Shown: positions 1-8,860, numbered from the stretch's first letter. The stretch: 64,000 nucleotides of DNA from JACQFV01 sp964593585 (GCA_964593585.1 CAZQIZ010000004.1:86314-150313), one strand, 5' to 3'. The notes: generated by a model from the letters alone, not told the origin. Program-made: numbers and translations.

Positions 1-1799
1 GGCAGGACTTCGCGGTGCGACTGTTTGATCTCGGCGACGCGCTCGGAAGCGTGCGCCAGCGAGCCGGACAGCGGACCATAGAAGGCGTGCATGATCTCGG
101 TCCAGGTTTCAGTCCCTTCCTCGATACGGTCGAGTTCAAGTTCCATCTCGGCGGTGAACTCGACATTGAACATCTCGGGGAAGGCGTCGACCAAAATCGC
201 GTTGACCGTCTCGCCCAACCCGGTCGGATACAGACGGCGCTCCTCCAGCTTGACATAGTTGCGTGCCAGGATGGTGGAGATGATCTGGGCGTAGGTCGAC
301 GGACGGCCGATGCCATTGGCCTCAAGTTCCTTGACCAGCGAGGCCTCGGTGTAGCGCGCCGGCGGCTTGGTCCAGTGCTGCTCGGGGAGCACATCGACCA
401 TGACCAGCGGGTCGTTCTCCGCCAATTTGGGCAGGACCACGGCTTTCTTGCCGTTGCCATTGCCGTTGCCATTGCCGTTGCCGTTTTCCTCGGCGACATC
501 CTCGTAAACTTTGAGGAATCCGGGGAAGACCACTTTTTCCGCGCCGGTTTTCAGCGTGTAGCGCCGTCCTTTTTTCGATTTGGGATCGGCGACCGCGGCG
601 GTGATGTCAACCGAGGTGCGTTCGATTTCGGCCGGGGCCATCTGAGAGGCGATGAAACGGTTCCAGATCAGCGTGTAGAGCTTCAACTGATCGGCGCTCA
701 GATATTTCTTCACGGTGGCCGGAGGAAGATCGAAGTAGGTCGGACGGATCGCTTCGTGCGCGTCCTGGGTCCGCTTCTTGGACGTGTACACCGGCGGGTT
801 TTCCGGGCAGTAATCCTTGCCGTAATCGCTCACGATCAGCTCGCGCGCGGCCTGTTGGGCTTCCTGCGCCACGCGGGTCGAGTCGGTCCGCATGTAGGTG
901 ATGAGGCCGACCGCGCCCTTGTCGCCGACTTCGACGCCTTCATAGAGCGCCTGGGCGACCGACATGGTCTTCTTGGGCGAGAAACGAATCCGTACCGCGG
1001 CATCCTGCTGCAGCGTGGAGGTCACATACGGCGGGTAAGGCTGGCGCTTGCGGTCGGTGGTCCTAACCGCGGCCACGCTGTACTCGGCCTCGCGCAATTC
1101 CGCTTCGATGCGCCGGGCGGTGGCGCCTTCAAGAATGTCGAGTTTTTCGCCGTCGCGCTCGGCGACCGCGGCGGTGAAACTGGCCTTTGCCTTGTCGCCT
1201 TTCTTGTATAGCTCGACGTCGATCGACCAATATTCCTGCGGCACGAAGGCGCGGATCTCAGCCTCACGCTCGCAGACCAGGCGCAGCGCGACAGATTGGA
1301 CCCGGCCGGCCGACAACCCCCGGCAGACCGTCTTCCATAAGAAGGGGCTGATCTGGTAGCCGACCAGCCGGTCGAGGACGCGGCGGGCCTGCTGGGCATC
1401 GACTTTGTTCTGGTCGATGGAGCCGGCATTCTTCAGCGCCTCAACCACGGCACTCTTGGTGATCTCATTAAATGTAGCGCGGCGTAGTTTGGCCTTCGAG
1501 CCCTTGAGAATGCCAGCAACATGCCATGCGATGGCCTCTCCCTCGCGATCAGGGTCGGGAGCGAGATAGATAGTGTCGGCCTTCTTGGCCGCATCTTTTA
1601 AGGCCTTGATTACCTTCTCTTTACCTTCTATCTGTTCGTATTCGGGCCGGAAGTCGTTTTCCACATCGACACCCAGTCGGCTGCTCGGCAAGTCAACTAT
1701 GTGCCCCATCGTGGCGGCAACATCATAGTTCGCTCCGAGAAATTTCTTGAGCGTCTTTGTCTTGGTCGGCGACTCTACGATTACTAAGTTCTTGGCCAT
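1..1799 (-). CDS. topA: DNA topoisomerase I (partial, C-terminus beyond window)
   Basis: Type IA topoisomerase that relaxes negative supercoils through a transient 5'-phosphotyrosine link. The frame stays open from the ATG at 1799 to the window edge, so the C-terminal part, including any zinc ribbons, is missing. The Toprim domain is at the N-terminus, with Glu9 and an acidic motif APDPDREGEA (Asp82, Asp84, Glu86). The catalytic tyrosine is Tyr302 in LITYMRTDST. AAGG five bases before the ATG is a fair ribosome binding site. An Asn-Gly dipeptide tract (about six units, coded near 450-485) interrupts the C-terminal half; it is encoded by a short tandem DNA repeat and probably forms a flexible linker. 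A terminator-like hairpin separates it from upstream rpoZ, so it likely has its own promoter. Confidence 0.96.
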   Translation of the reverse strand, partial: MAKNLVIVESPTKTKTLKKFLGANYDVAATMGHIVDLPSSRLGVDVENDFRPEYEQIEGKEKVIKALKDAAKKADTIYLAPDPDREGEAIAWHVAGILKGSKAKLRRATFNEITKSAVVEALKNAGSIDQNKVDAQQARRVLDRLVGYQISPFLWKTVCRGLSAGRVQSVALRLVCEREAEIRAFVPQEYWSIDVELYKKGDKAKASFTAAVAERDGEKLDILEGATARRIEAELREAEYSVAAVRTTDRKRQPYPPYVTSTLQQDAAVRIRFSPKKTMSVAQALYEGVEVGDKGAVGLITYMRTDSTRVAQEAQQAARELIVSDYGKDYCPENPPVYTSKKRTQDAHEAIRPTYFDLPPATVKKYLSADQLKLYTLIWNRFIASQMAPAEIERTSVDITAAVADPKSKKGRRYTLKTGAEKVVFPGFLKVYEDVAEENGNGNGNGNGNGKKAVVLPKLAENDPLVMVDVLPEQHWTKPPARYTEASLVKELEANGIGRPSTYAQIISTILARNYVKLEERRLYPTGLGETVNAILVDAFPEMFNVEFTAEMELELDRIEEGTETWTEIMHAFYGPLSGSLAHASERVAEIKQSHREVL

Positions 1800-2104
1800 A
1801 TTAACCTTACGTTTGTGTTGGCTGCCCTGACCCGCCCCGTTCCAACGTCTCCGCATCCGTTTCTGTTCCCCGGCCGGGTCAGATTGAGGGCCGGGAGAGG
1901 ATACGAGTTGGGTTATCGGATCATTAGGTATTGGGTTTAGCCAACAGCCAAAAAGCGATACCAGTTCCTCCCGGTGTCGGGGCAAAAAGGGCCGCCAATC
2001 TGCCCGGTCGCGACTAGGTTTGACAAGCAAAATTGACCGGCGGATCCATCCCGCCGGTCGATTGCGCACGCCAACTCGTTGCGAATCAGCGAATTATATT
2101 ATTT
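1800..2104. other. Intergenic region between rpoZ and topA
   Basis: About 305 bases without a credible gene. It holds the terminator-like hairpin at 2031-2063 behind rpoZ and must contain the topA promoter, but I could not identify a convincing -35/-10 pair. No tRNA or other RNA gene is visible. Confidence 0.6.
2031..2063 (-). terminator. Terminator-like hairpin after rpoZ
   Basis: A 13-bp stem with one G-T pair and a 7-base loop. Read on the minus strand it is followed by a short T-run (AATTTTGC), as expected for a Rho-independent terminator ending the yicC-gmk-rpoZ transcript. Confidence 0.6.
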
Positions 2105-2461
2105 CTACTCGATGGATTCGCTCGGCCGCTCGACTTTGATCTTGCCCTCGATCAGCTCAGAGAGGGCAAACGAGGTCATCTTCAGCCTTTTCAACTCGGC
2201 GGCCTCTTCCATGCCCCGTTCCTCCATGGCCACTTTCTTGGCGTTGAGCTGACGGGCGCGGGCCGCGGCAATCAAGACACCCTCGTAGCGGTTCTTGGCG
2301 TGCTGGCGCAGCCCCTCCAGCGAGATGAGCCGGCCGTGCTTGCCGCCGCGCAGGGTCAGCCGTCCCTTTTCGAGGCGCGGCTGCACCGGGGCAAATGTCT
2401 GCTCGTCGTGCTCGTCATCCATCGCGTTGCGATCGTTGGTGTCAACCATAGCCATTCCCAT
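2105..2461 (-). CDS. rpoZ: RNA polymerase omega subunit
   Basis: Small RNA polymerase subunit (118 residues) that helps assemble beta-prime. The family core is seen around residues 57-73 (NRYEGVLIAAARARQLN), followed by a charged helix and a C-terminal IEGKIKVERP segment. I chose the ATG at 2461 because GGAGGAAGG lies just upstream; a longer frame to 2533 lacks such support and would overlap gmk. The gene directly follows gmk on the same strand, the common gmk-rpoZ arrangement. The acidic N-terminal 30 residues are longer than in E. coli and show no recognisable domain. Confidence 0.85.
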   Translation of the reverse strand: MGMAMVDTNDRNAMDDEHDEQTFAPVQPRLEKGRLTLRGGKHGRLISLEGLRQHAKNRYEGVLIAAARARQLNAKKVAMEERGMEEAAELKRLKMTSFALSELIEGKIKVERPSESIE

Positions 2462-2486
2462 TAGTCCTTCCTCCGTGCGTGTGATT

Positions 2487-3113
2487 TCAAGCCGGCGACG
2501 TGGCGGCGGCGGCCTGCGACGGGTGCCGTTCACGTCGCAACATTTCGGCGCGGATCACCGCTTCGCAGTCGGCAATACAGTCCTTCAGGTCATCGTTGGT
2601 CACCAGATAGTCATATTCGCCGGCGCGGCCCAGTTCGGTCCGGGCGGTCTCCAACCGCCGGGCGATGGCCTCCGGCGACTCGGACCGGCGGCCCTTCAGG
2701 CGACGGACAAGCGCGCTCATCGAAGTGGGCAGAAGGAAGATGCTCACCACGCCGGGCAGGGCGCGACGGAGAGACGCCGCCCCTTGAACGTCGAGGTCGA
2801 AGAGCATGATCCGTTTCTGACGTTGGGCCCGCTCGATGTTGGCGCGCGGCGTGCCATACGACTTGTCATGCACCGTCGCCCACTCCGCCAGTTGGCCCGC
2901 GTCCCTCATACGCGCAAATTGCTCCGCCGTCGCAAAAAAATAGTGTGTGCCGTTGCGCTCGCCGGCGCGTTTGGCGCGGGTTGTGACCGACACCGAGTAG
3001 AGAAATTCGGGGTGCTTGCGGCGCAGGGCGTTGATAACGGTGGTCTTGCCGCCGCCCGACGGGGAGGAGATCACCACCAGCATCGCGGTGCCCGTCCAGC
3101 GCCCCATTCTCAT
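2487..3113 (-). CDS. gmk: Guanylate kinase
   Basis: Converts GMP plus ATP to GDP plus ADP. The P-loop SSPSGGGKTT is at residues 16-25, followed by the guanylate-binding region with SVTTRAKRAGERNGTHYFF. Length (208 residues) is normal. The start at 3113 has GGAG about seven bases upstream; an internal ATG ten codons later (MLVVISSPSGG) would also give a typical protein, so the first ten residues are uncertain. It lies 19 bases after yicC and 25 bases before rpoZ, which indicates one operon. Confidence 0.95.
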   Translation of the reverse strand: MRMGRWTGTAMLVVISSPSGGGKTTVINALRRKHPEFLYSVSVTTRAKRAGERNGTHYFFATAEQFARMRDAGQLAEWATVHDKSYGTPRANIERAQRQKRIMLFDLDVQGAASLRRALPGVVSIFLLPTSMSALVRRLKGRRSESPEAIARRLETARTELGRAGEYDYLVTNDDLKDCIADCEAVIRAEMLRRERHPSQAAAATSPA

Positions 3114-3132
3114 CGGTCTCCGTGCCCGTCCC

Positions 3133-4023
3133 TTACTCGATGTTTTGCACCTGCTCGCGGATGCGCTCCAACTCTTCCTTCAACTGCACCGCGAGACTTG
3201 AGATCTCTGCCGAGACCGACTTGGAGGCGATCGTGTTCGCCTCGCGGTTCATCTCCTGCAGGAGAAAATTGAGACGCCGTCCGGCGGCCTCGCCGGCTTC
3301 GAGCGTCTCGACAAAATGCCCGGTGTGCACCAAAAGCCGCACGCACTCCTCGGTGATATCGGCGCGATCGGCCAGGAAGGCGACCTCCTGGGCGATGCGC
3401 TGCGGCTCGACGCCGGTCTGGCCGAGCAGCTCCTGGATGCGGGTATTGAGGCGGTCGCGAATCGTCGCCGGGACGGTCGCGGCCAGTTGTTTCACCTGGC
3501 CGACACAGGATTCGATGATCGCCACCCGTTCACGCAGATCGCGCGCCAGCGCTTCGCCTTCGCGGCGACGCGCCGTCACCAACTGCTCGAGGGCCGCGTT
3601 CAACGATTCGGTCAGCACCGACTCCACCGTGGCATCGATCGTTTCCGCCTGCGTTCCCCACAGGTCAGGAATGCGCAGCAGATCGCCGAGCGCCAGCGGG
3701 CCAAGCGATGTGTGTCTTGCGCCGATGCGCTGCAGTGTTTCCACATACCAATCGACCAAGGCATCGTTGGGCGCCTGGTTCGGCGCGAATTCGACACGCT
3801 CCCAAGTCAGTTGGCCGAAGATCTTGCCGCGGGACAGACGCTTGTCGATCAACCCGCGCAGTGGAGATTCCATCCCCATGAGCCAGCGCGGCAGGCGCAG
3901 GGAGATTTCCAGGAAGCGGCTGTTGACCGAGGAGAGCTCAAAGACGGCACGGTAGCCGTCGCGGACAACCTCACCGCGGCCAAAGCCGGTCATGCTTTCG
4001 ATGTAAGCGCTCTTTCCCGCCAT
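3133..4023 (-). CDS. yicC: YicC family endoribonuclease-like protein
   Basis: Member of the YicC/DUF1732 family, of which the E. coli protein is a hexameric endoribonuclease. The family-typical start MTGFGRGEV begins at residue 11, and the C-terminal half has the conserved QEVAFLADRADITEE and FLLQEMNREANTIASKS segments. Length of 296 residues is normal. The predicted promoter at 4037-4065 would place the transcript start near 4030, only about seven bases before the first ATG, so translation may instead begin at residue 11 (ATG at 3993). First gene of yicC-gmk-rpoZ. Confidence 0.93.
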   Translation of the reverse strand: MAGKSAYIESMTGFGRGEVVRDGYRAVFELSSVNSRFLEISLRLPRWLMGMESPLRGLIDKRLSRGKIFGQLTWERVEFAPNQAPNDALVDWYVETLQRIGARHTSLGPLALGDLLRIPDLWGTQAETIDATVESVLTESLNAALEQLVTARRREGEALARDLRERVAIIESCVGQVKQLAATVPATIRDRLNTRIQELLGQTGVEPQRIAQEVAFLADRADITEECVRLLVHTGHFVETLEAGEAAGRRLNFLLQEMNREANTIASKSVSAEISSLAVQLKEELERIREQVQNIE

Positions 4024-4036
4024 AATAGAAACGTCT

Positions 4037-4065
4037 ATAATCCGCTATTCGCGGCCGGAAGTCAA
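4037..4065 (-). promoter_or_regulatory. Sigma-70-like promoter for yicC-gmk-rpoZ
   Basis: On the minus strand TTGACT (4060-4065) and GATTAT (4037-4042) are separated by 17 bp. A perfect TATAAT also reads on the plus strand at 4036-4041, towards the divergent NFACT gene, but I see no good -35 for it. Confidence 0.6.
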
Positions 4066-4105
4066 TCGATTATCCGCCGAGCGAGAGAGCCAAGGCATTG
4101 GGACA

Positions 4106-5839
4106 ATGAAAGTTATCGGCTGGCAATTGGTGCGTTTGGCCCGCGAGGCGCAAGCGCTCCTTGTGGGGTGCCAGATTGAACAGATCCGTCGACGCCCCGA
4201 TCGGGCGCGAATCGGTCTGGTCGCCGGATCGTCGCGCGGGAAGTTCCACATTGTCGTCGGCATACGCGGGGAAGCGGCGGCGCTCTATTGGTCGCAAACC
4301 AAATCACGCATTGCCGACTGGGAACTCTATGAACGCACCGAAGCATTCAACCGTCTGCGCTCGGCGCGTCTGACCGCCGTGGGCATCGCCGCCAATGACC
4401 GGATCCTGCGATTCGAGTTCGACAAACCCGGCGAGGCGCCGGAGGAGGACCGTCGTTACTCGTTGGTCGCCGCCTGGACCGGGAGCGTGGCCAACTTGTG
4501 GCTGATCGATCCGACGGATGAGACCATCCTGGAATCGCTGCACCCCGACACCGAGGCCGAGGATCGCGGACGGCGACGCGCGTTGAGTCTTCCTGCGCCG
4601 CCCGATCTGGCCGATTGGCGGACGCTGACGCGAACGGACTACAAGAAACTGCGCCAGTCCGACCAGACGCTTGACCTCGGCGACTTTCTGCGGCGGCGTT
4701 TCTGGGGGATCGATAGCGGCTTGGCCCGTCAGATCGAGGAACGCGTCGGTGCGATATCACAATCGGAGATGGCCGGTGAGCATTCGGCGTTGCGCGACTG
4801 GGAGGAGTTCCAGGCGTTGCAGGAAGTCACAGGAGCGGCGATCGATCCGTCCACTCCGTTGTCGCTGACCGGAGTCGGCAATGACCCATCGGACATTCGA
4901 CTCGCCGGCGATGACCCCGCCGGGACGACATCGTTGGCCGAACTTCTGGTCGCCTGCGATCGCGCACGCGCCGCGGAGGCGCCGGGATCGGGACCGGTGG
5001 CGCACATCGCCGGCGCCTTGCGCGACCTGCTGCGCAAAAACGAGCGCCGTCTGGCCTCGCTGGCGCGGACCGAGGCGGAGGGAGCGCGCGCCGACGAATA
5101 CAAGCGTCTGGCCGACCTGCTGTCGGCGCATCGTGCCGACCTACGCAAGGGGATGGCGGGAATCGACGTGCCGGACTGGCAGGGGGGATCAAAGATCACC
5201 ATCCCGCTCAATGCGGCGCGTTCGCCGCAACAGAACATCGAGGACTACTATCGCAAGGCGCGCAAGGCGGCCGATGCAGTGGCCGCGGCGCGCAACGAAC
5301 GTCCGCATCTGGCGCGCGACCTGGAACGGTTGCGCGCGGCGCTGGCGCGGATCGATGCCGGACTGGTGGAGGGTGAGGCGCTGCGTGAGATCGCCGTAGC
5401 TTTCGGTATCGACCCGGAAGCGCCCCCGGTGGGACGTCGTCCGGCGCCGCGTCTGCCCTATCGCGAGTTCGTGATCGGGCGCGACCGCCTGCTGGTGGGA
5501 CGTTCCTCGCGCGACAACGATGAATTGACGCTGCGCCATGCCCGTCCGCAGGACCTGTTCTTCCATGTGCATGGCTCGCCGGGATCGCATGTGATCCTGC
5601 GCCGCGAGAACCGTGATACGCCGGTCGACAAGGACACGATCACGCTGGCCGCGCAGGTGGCGGCCTACTTCAGCAAGTCCAAGCATGCGGGGTTGGTGCC
5701 GGTGGTGTACACCGAGGCCCGGTATGTGCGCAAACCGCGCAAGGCCCCGGCGGGCACGGTGAGCGTCGAGCGCGAAAAAACCATCATGGTCCGTCCCCTG
5801 CCGCCCCCGGGTTACCACGACAAGAAGACCCCGGATTAG
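4106..5839 (+). CDS. rqcH: NFACT family protein (RqcH / fibronectin-binding A-like)
   Basis: Bacterial RqcH binds obstructed 50S subunits and adds C-terminal alanine tails to stalled nascent chains. The 577-residue protein has the N-terminal NFACT-N region (KVIGWQLVRLARE at the start, YWSQTKSRIADWE near residue 70), a long basic coiled-coil centre (about 290-430) and a C-terminal NFACT-R/DUF814 domain with HARPQDLFFHVHGSPGSHV near residues 480-500 and a closing VSVEREKTIMVRP. Family assignment is firm. The quality-control role is inferred from family knowledge, and I did not verify the catalytic residues needed for tailing. Transcribed divergently from yicC. Confidence 0.9.
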   Translation: MKVIGWQLVRLAREAQALLVGCQIEQIRRRPDRARIGLVAGSSRGKFHIVVGIRGEAAALYWSQTKSRIADWELYERTEAFNRLRSARLTAVGIAANDRILRFEFDKPGEAPEEDRRYSLVAAWTGSVANLWLIDPTDETILESLHPDTEAEDRGRRRALSLPAPPDLADWRTLTRTDYKKLRQSDQTLDLGDFLRRRFWGIDSGLARQIEERVGAISQSEMAGEHSALRDWEEFQALQEVTGAAIDPSTPLSLTGVGNDPSDIRLAGDDPAGTTSLAELLVACDRARAAEAPGSGPVAHIAGALRDLLRKNERRLASLARTEAEGARADEYKRLADLLSAHRADLRKGMAGIDVPDWQGGSKITIPLNAARSPQQNIEDYYRKARKAADAVAAARNERPHLARDLERLRAALARIDAGLVEGEALREIAVAFGIDPEAPPVGRRPAPRLPYREFVIGRDRLLVGRSSRDNDELTLRHARPQDLFFHVHGSPGSHVILRRENRDTPVDKDTITLAAQVAAYFSKSKHAGLVPVVYTEARYVRKPRKAPAGTVSVEREKTIMVRPLPPPGYHDKKTPD

Positions 5840-5910
5840 CCGGGCCGGGTGGCGCCAAAGCGGGTCTTGAGTGTATATTAGGAGGCGCGACCGTCCGACC
5901 CAACCTGACC

Positions 5911-6279
5911 ATGAAGATCAAAATCGCCATTGTGACCGTACTCATCCTCGCCGCCGTCGGCGTGGTCTGGATGTACCAGTCCGGCCAGCTGGGCGTTGTC
6001 GATCCGCAAAACCGCAAGGTCGAACAGCCGATCGACGAAGACACCTTTGTGAAGGCCTATGTCGAGCTGGCCACATTGGCCGAGACGATGGCCATCGGCA
6101 CGCCGGAGTACGAGCGCGAGAAGTCGCGCGTGCTGGAGGGACTGGGGGTCACCTCGGAGGCAGTCGAAAAGCAATTGGCCTCCTACAACAACCGCCCCGA
6201 CCTGTGGCATCCGATCTGGGAGAAGATTCAGGCCGAGCTGCAGAAGCGGGCCGGGACCTCGGGCGCGGCGGGCAGCTAA
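5911..6279 (+). CDS. Hypothetical protein with N-terminal membrane anchor
   Basis: 122 residues. One hydrophobic segment at about residues 4-22 (KIAIVTVLILAAVGVVWMY) is followed by a charged soluble part, probably helical, with no motif I recognise. It could be an inner-membrane anchored periplasmic protein. AGGAGG lies about 30 bases before the ATG, too far to be its ribosome binding site, so the start is less sure than the frame. A terminator-like hairpin follows at 6301. Confidence 0.6.
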   Translation: MKIKIAIVTVLILAAVGVVWMYQSGQLGVVDPQNRKVEQPIDEDTFVKAYVELATLAETMAIGTPEYEREKSRVLEGLGVTSEAVEKQLASYNNRPDLWHPIWEKIQAELQKRAGTSGAAGS

Positions 6280-6300
6280 GGACAGCAGACCGATTACCCG

Positions 6301-6340
6301 ACGCCGCCCGCTGGAATTCGCTGGCGGCGTTTGATTTTGG
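6301..6340 (+). terminator. Rho-independent terminator-like hairpin
   Basis: ACGCCGCC at 6301-6308 pairs with GGCGGCGT at 6323-6330; the right arm runs into TTGATTTT. It probably ends the small membrane-protein transcript. Confidence 0.55.
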
Positions 6341-6477
6341 CCGAGCTACTGCCTTCGTCAGGGATTATTTCCGCGAGATGATTGACAGCCGCAAGATGCC
6401 TTTCCTTACTTGGCAATCAGCAATCTGACTCGCTCGGGTGCGCGGAATCTCCGACCGCCCGGAGGCGGAGCGAAAAC

Positions 6478-6753
6478 ATGACAATAATTATCCGCATCCC
6501 CGGACCATTGCGCGCGACCTGCGGTGGCGCGACCGAAGTGTCGGTGTCGGCTCCAACCATCGCGGCGGCCCTCAACGAAATCGAGCGGCAGCATCCATTG
6601 CTGTATCGCGGCGTCTGCGACGAGACCGGTCGGGTGCGTCGTCACATTAATCTGTTCATCAACAAGTCACTGGTGCGTGGCCCGCAGGGGCTGACAACAC
6701 AACTGTCGCCGGGGGATGTGATTACGATCATGCCCGCGGTTTCGGGAGGTTGA
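6478..6753 (+). CDS. MoaD/ThiS-like ubiquitin-fold sulfur carrier
   Basis: 91 residues with a beta-grasp pattern and the diagnostic C-terminal Gly-Gly (ends ITIMPAVSGG), as in MoaD and ThiS, which are adenylated and thiolated at that terminus. The segment HINLFINKSLVRG also matches MoaD-type carriers. The ATG at 6478 is preceded by GGAGGCGGAG; the longer upstream frame is rejected. The next gene, an Asp-box propeller, starts two bases after the stop, so the two are probably co-transcribed and translationally coupled. No molybdopterin or thiamin gene is nearby, so the pathway is unknown. Confidence 0.85.
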   Translation: MTIIIRIPGPLRATCGGATEVSVSAPTIAAALNEIERQHPLLYRGVCDETGRVRRHINLFINKSLVRGPQGLTTQLSPGDVITIMPAVSGG

Positions 6754-6755
6754 GC

Positions 6756-7847
6756 ATGCCGGAACGTGTGATTCTCTGCCTGGGAACCAAGAAGGGACTG
6801 TTCGTGGCCGAGGCGGCCAAGACCCGTCGCCGCTTCGAATTACGGGGGCCGTTCGGGCCGGGCGTCTCGGTCAATGCGGCGCTGGTCGATCGCCGCGGCA
6901 AGCCGCGCATCTATGCCTCCAGCTGTAATCCGTTTTTCGGCATGAAGGTCCTGCGCTCAACCGATCTGGGCAAAACGTTCAAGGAGACCAAGTCGGCGCC
7001 GACCTTCCCGAAGGACGATGGGCGGGCGTTGGCGAACATCTGGTCGCTGGAAGCGGGGCGTGACTCGAAGGACCTGTGGTGCGGCGTTGAGCCGGCGGCG
7101 CTGTTCCACAGCGAAGACGGCGGCGATTCCTGGGAGATGGTGCCGGGGATCAGCAACCACGAGCACGCGCGCCAGTGGCAACCCGGCGCCGGCGGGCTCT
7201 GCATGCACACCATCCTGATGGATGGCGAGCGCATCCATCTCGGCATTTCGACCGGCGGGCATTACTTAAGCGAGGACCGCGGCCAGAGCTTCCGCCCGGC
7301 TAATGTCGGCGTCGGCGCCGGATTTGTCCCCGATCCGTTCCCGGAATGGGGGCAGTGCGTCCACAAGATCGCGGGGCATCCGGATGCGCCGGGCCGATTC
7401 TACATGCAAAACCACGGCGGCTGGGACGAGCGACCTGGGATCGGTGTGCTGCGCAGCGACGACCACGGCCACACTTGGTGCTCGATTGCCAAAGGGCTGC
7501 CATCGGACTTCGGCTTCCCCATCGTGGTACACCCACACAATCCCGATGTCGTCTATGTCGTGCCGCTGGAAGGGATGACACGGACTTGTCCCGGCGGCGC
7601 GCCCGCGGTCTGGCGCAGCGAAAGCGGCGGCGATTCCTGGAAGCGACTGGCCAAGGGATTCCCCAAAAGGGACTCGTACTTCACCGTGCTGCGCGACGCG
7701 CTCGACATCGATGACCTGAAGTCTCCGGCGCTCTACTTGGGCACGACGACCGGACAACTGTGGATGGGACGCGAGGGCGGCGAGGAATGGACCTGCCTCT
7801 TCGATTCGCTGCCGCCGATCCATTGTGTCAAAGTCGCGGTTGTGTAA
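6756..7847 (+). CDS. BNR/Asp-box repeat beta-propeller (sialidase-like fold)
   Basis: About 363 residues with at least five Asp-box-like motifs (STDLGKTF, SEDGGDSW, SEDRGQSF, SDDHGHTW, SESGGDSW), spaced as in sialidase or photosystem-assembly-type propellers. There is no signal peptide, so it is probably cytoplasmic and need not be a glycosidase; I see no sialidase FRIP motif. GGGAGG six bases upstream supports the ATG at 6756 rather than a TTG at 6750. It forms a tight pair with the preceding ubiquitin-like carrier. The pairing suggests a shared function, which I cannot name. Confidence 0.8.
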   Translation: MPERVILCLGTKKGLFVAEAAKTRRRFELRGPFGPGVSVNAALVDRRGKPRIYASSCNPFFGMKVLRSTDLGKTFKETKSAPTFPKDDGRALANIWSLEAGRDSKDLWCGVEPAALFHSEDGGDSWEMVPGISNHEHARQWQPGAGGLCMHTILMDGERIHLGISTGGHYLSEDRGQSFRPANVGVGAGFVPDPFPEWGQCVHKIAGHPDAPGRFYMQNHGGWDERPGIGVLRSDDHGHTWCSIAKGLPSDFGFPIVVHPHNPDVVYVVPLEGMTRTCPGGAPAVWRSESGGDSWKRLAKGFPKRDSYFTVLRDALDIDDLKSPALYLGTTTGQLWMGREGGEEWTCLFDSLPPIHCVKVAVV

Positions 7848-7871
7848 TCCCGCCAAGATCGACTTTGCATT

Positions 7872-8430
7872 CCCCCTCTCCCCCGCAGGGGGAGAGGGCT
7901 GGGGTGAGGGGTCACCCTGCCGCATGCAACAGCCCCTCACCCTAACCCTCTCCCCTTTCAGGGGAGAGGGGACTTTTCATGAGTCAATCGCACTGCATGC
8001 ACTACGCACGGCCCCTCTCCCCCGCAGGGGGAGAGGGCTGGGGTGAGGGGCTACCCTGCCGCATGCATCAGCCTCTCTCCCTAACCCTCCCCCCTTTCAG
8101 GGGAGAGGGGAATNNNNNNNNNNNNNNNNNNNNNNNNNNNNNNNNNNNNNNNNNNNNNNNNNNNNNNNNNNNNNNNNNNNNNNNNNNNNNNNNNNNNNNN
8201 NNNNNNNNNNNNNTCTCATTCCTCAGTCACCATAAATACACGACGCTCTGCCCCCTCTCCCCCACAGGAGGAGGGGGCCGGGGTGAGGGGCTGCCTCGGC
8301 GCATGCATCAGCCCCTCACTCTAACCCTCTCCCCTTTCAGGGGAGAGGGGAATTCTCATTCCTCAGTCACCATAAATACACGACGCTCTGCCCCCTCTCC
8401 CCCACAGGGGGAGAGGGCTGGGGTGAGGGG
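7872..8430. repeat. Tandem hairpin-forming intergenic repeats
   Basis: Two alternating palindromic modules. Module A is CCCTCTCCCCC-(G/A)C-AGGGGGAGAGGG and occurs near 7872, 8012, 8251 and 8391. Module B is CCCTCTCCCCTTTC-AGGGGAGAGGG and occurs near 7945, 8085 and 8321. Each can fold into a 10-11 bp hairpin, and they are joined by conserved linkers such as GGGGTGAGGG and CGCATGCA. A longer flank (ATTCCTCAGTCACCATAAATACACG) is itself duplicated after the assembly gap. No gene is seen in this roughly 590-base region. It looks like a genome-dispersed intergenic repeat family and may end transcription from both sides. Confidence 0.85.
8114..8213. other. Assembly gap (100 N)
   Basis: Exactly 100 undetermined bases, the usual scaffold-gap placeholder, inside the tandem repeats. 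The true length and repeat number here are unknown. Confidence 0.99.
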
Positions 8431-8437
8431 ATCTTGG

Positions 8438-8860
8438 TTATTCCAGGACGAAGGCGGCGATAGTGTGAATCAGCGGCGGCTCTTGGCCAGCGGGGGCGGC
8501 GGCGCCAATCGAGATCGTGTCGAAGCGAAAGCTGTTGTGCGCGGGACTTTTTTCGGCGAGGTAGCATTCGGCCGCGCGGGCGATGGCGGCCTGTTTGCGG
8601 GAAGTGATCCAGGTGATGGGGTCGCCGTATTTGGCGGTGCGGGCAGTCTTCACCTCGACAAACACGAGGCAGTCGCCGTCTTCGGCGATGATGTCCAGCT
8701 CATTGCGGGCGCCGGGTGCGCGCCAGTTGCGAGCGATGATACGGTAGCCGATCGCGACCAGATAGTCGGCAGCGCGCTGTTCACCGCGCCGCGCCAACCG
8801 CTGGCTCGGGGTGGGATGCCTGGGCTTGGGAGTCTTGCGCGGTTTCTTGCGACCGACCAT
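8438..8860 (-). CDS. yraN: YraN/UPF0102 family endonuclease-like protein
   Basis: 140 residues with the PD-(D/E)xK-like core of the UPF0102 family: RGEQRAADYL near residue 25, then NELDIIAEDGDCLVFVEVKTA, containing the E/D-x(n)-ExK signature. Biochemical function in bacteria is poorly defined. The ATG at 8860 overlaps the rnhB stop as TGATG, so coupling to rnhB is likely and the upstream ATG at 8887 is less likely. The rnhB-yraN order is common. Confidence 0.88.
   Translation of the reverse strand: MVGRKKPRKTPKPRHPTPSQRLARRGEQRAADYLVAIGYRIIARNWRAPGARNELDIIAEDGDCLVFVEVKTARTAKYGDPITWITSRKQAAIARAAECYLAEKSPAHNSFRFDTISIGAAAPAGQEPPLIHTIAAFVLE

Noticed and set aside
15..1211. 398-codon plus-strand open frame at the window start
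   Set aside because: It is antisense to topA, whose frame is unbroken and contains the Toprim and Tyr motifs.
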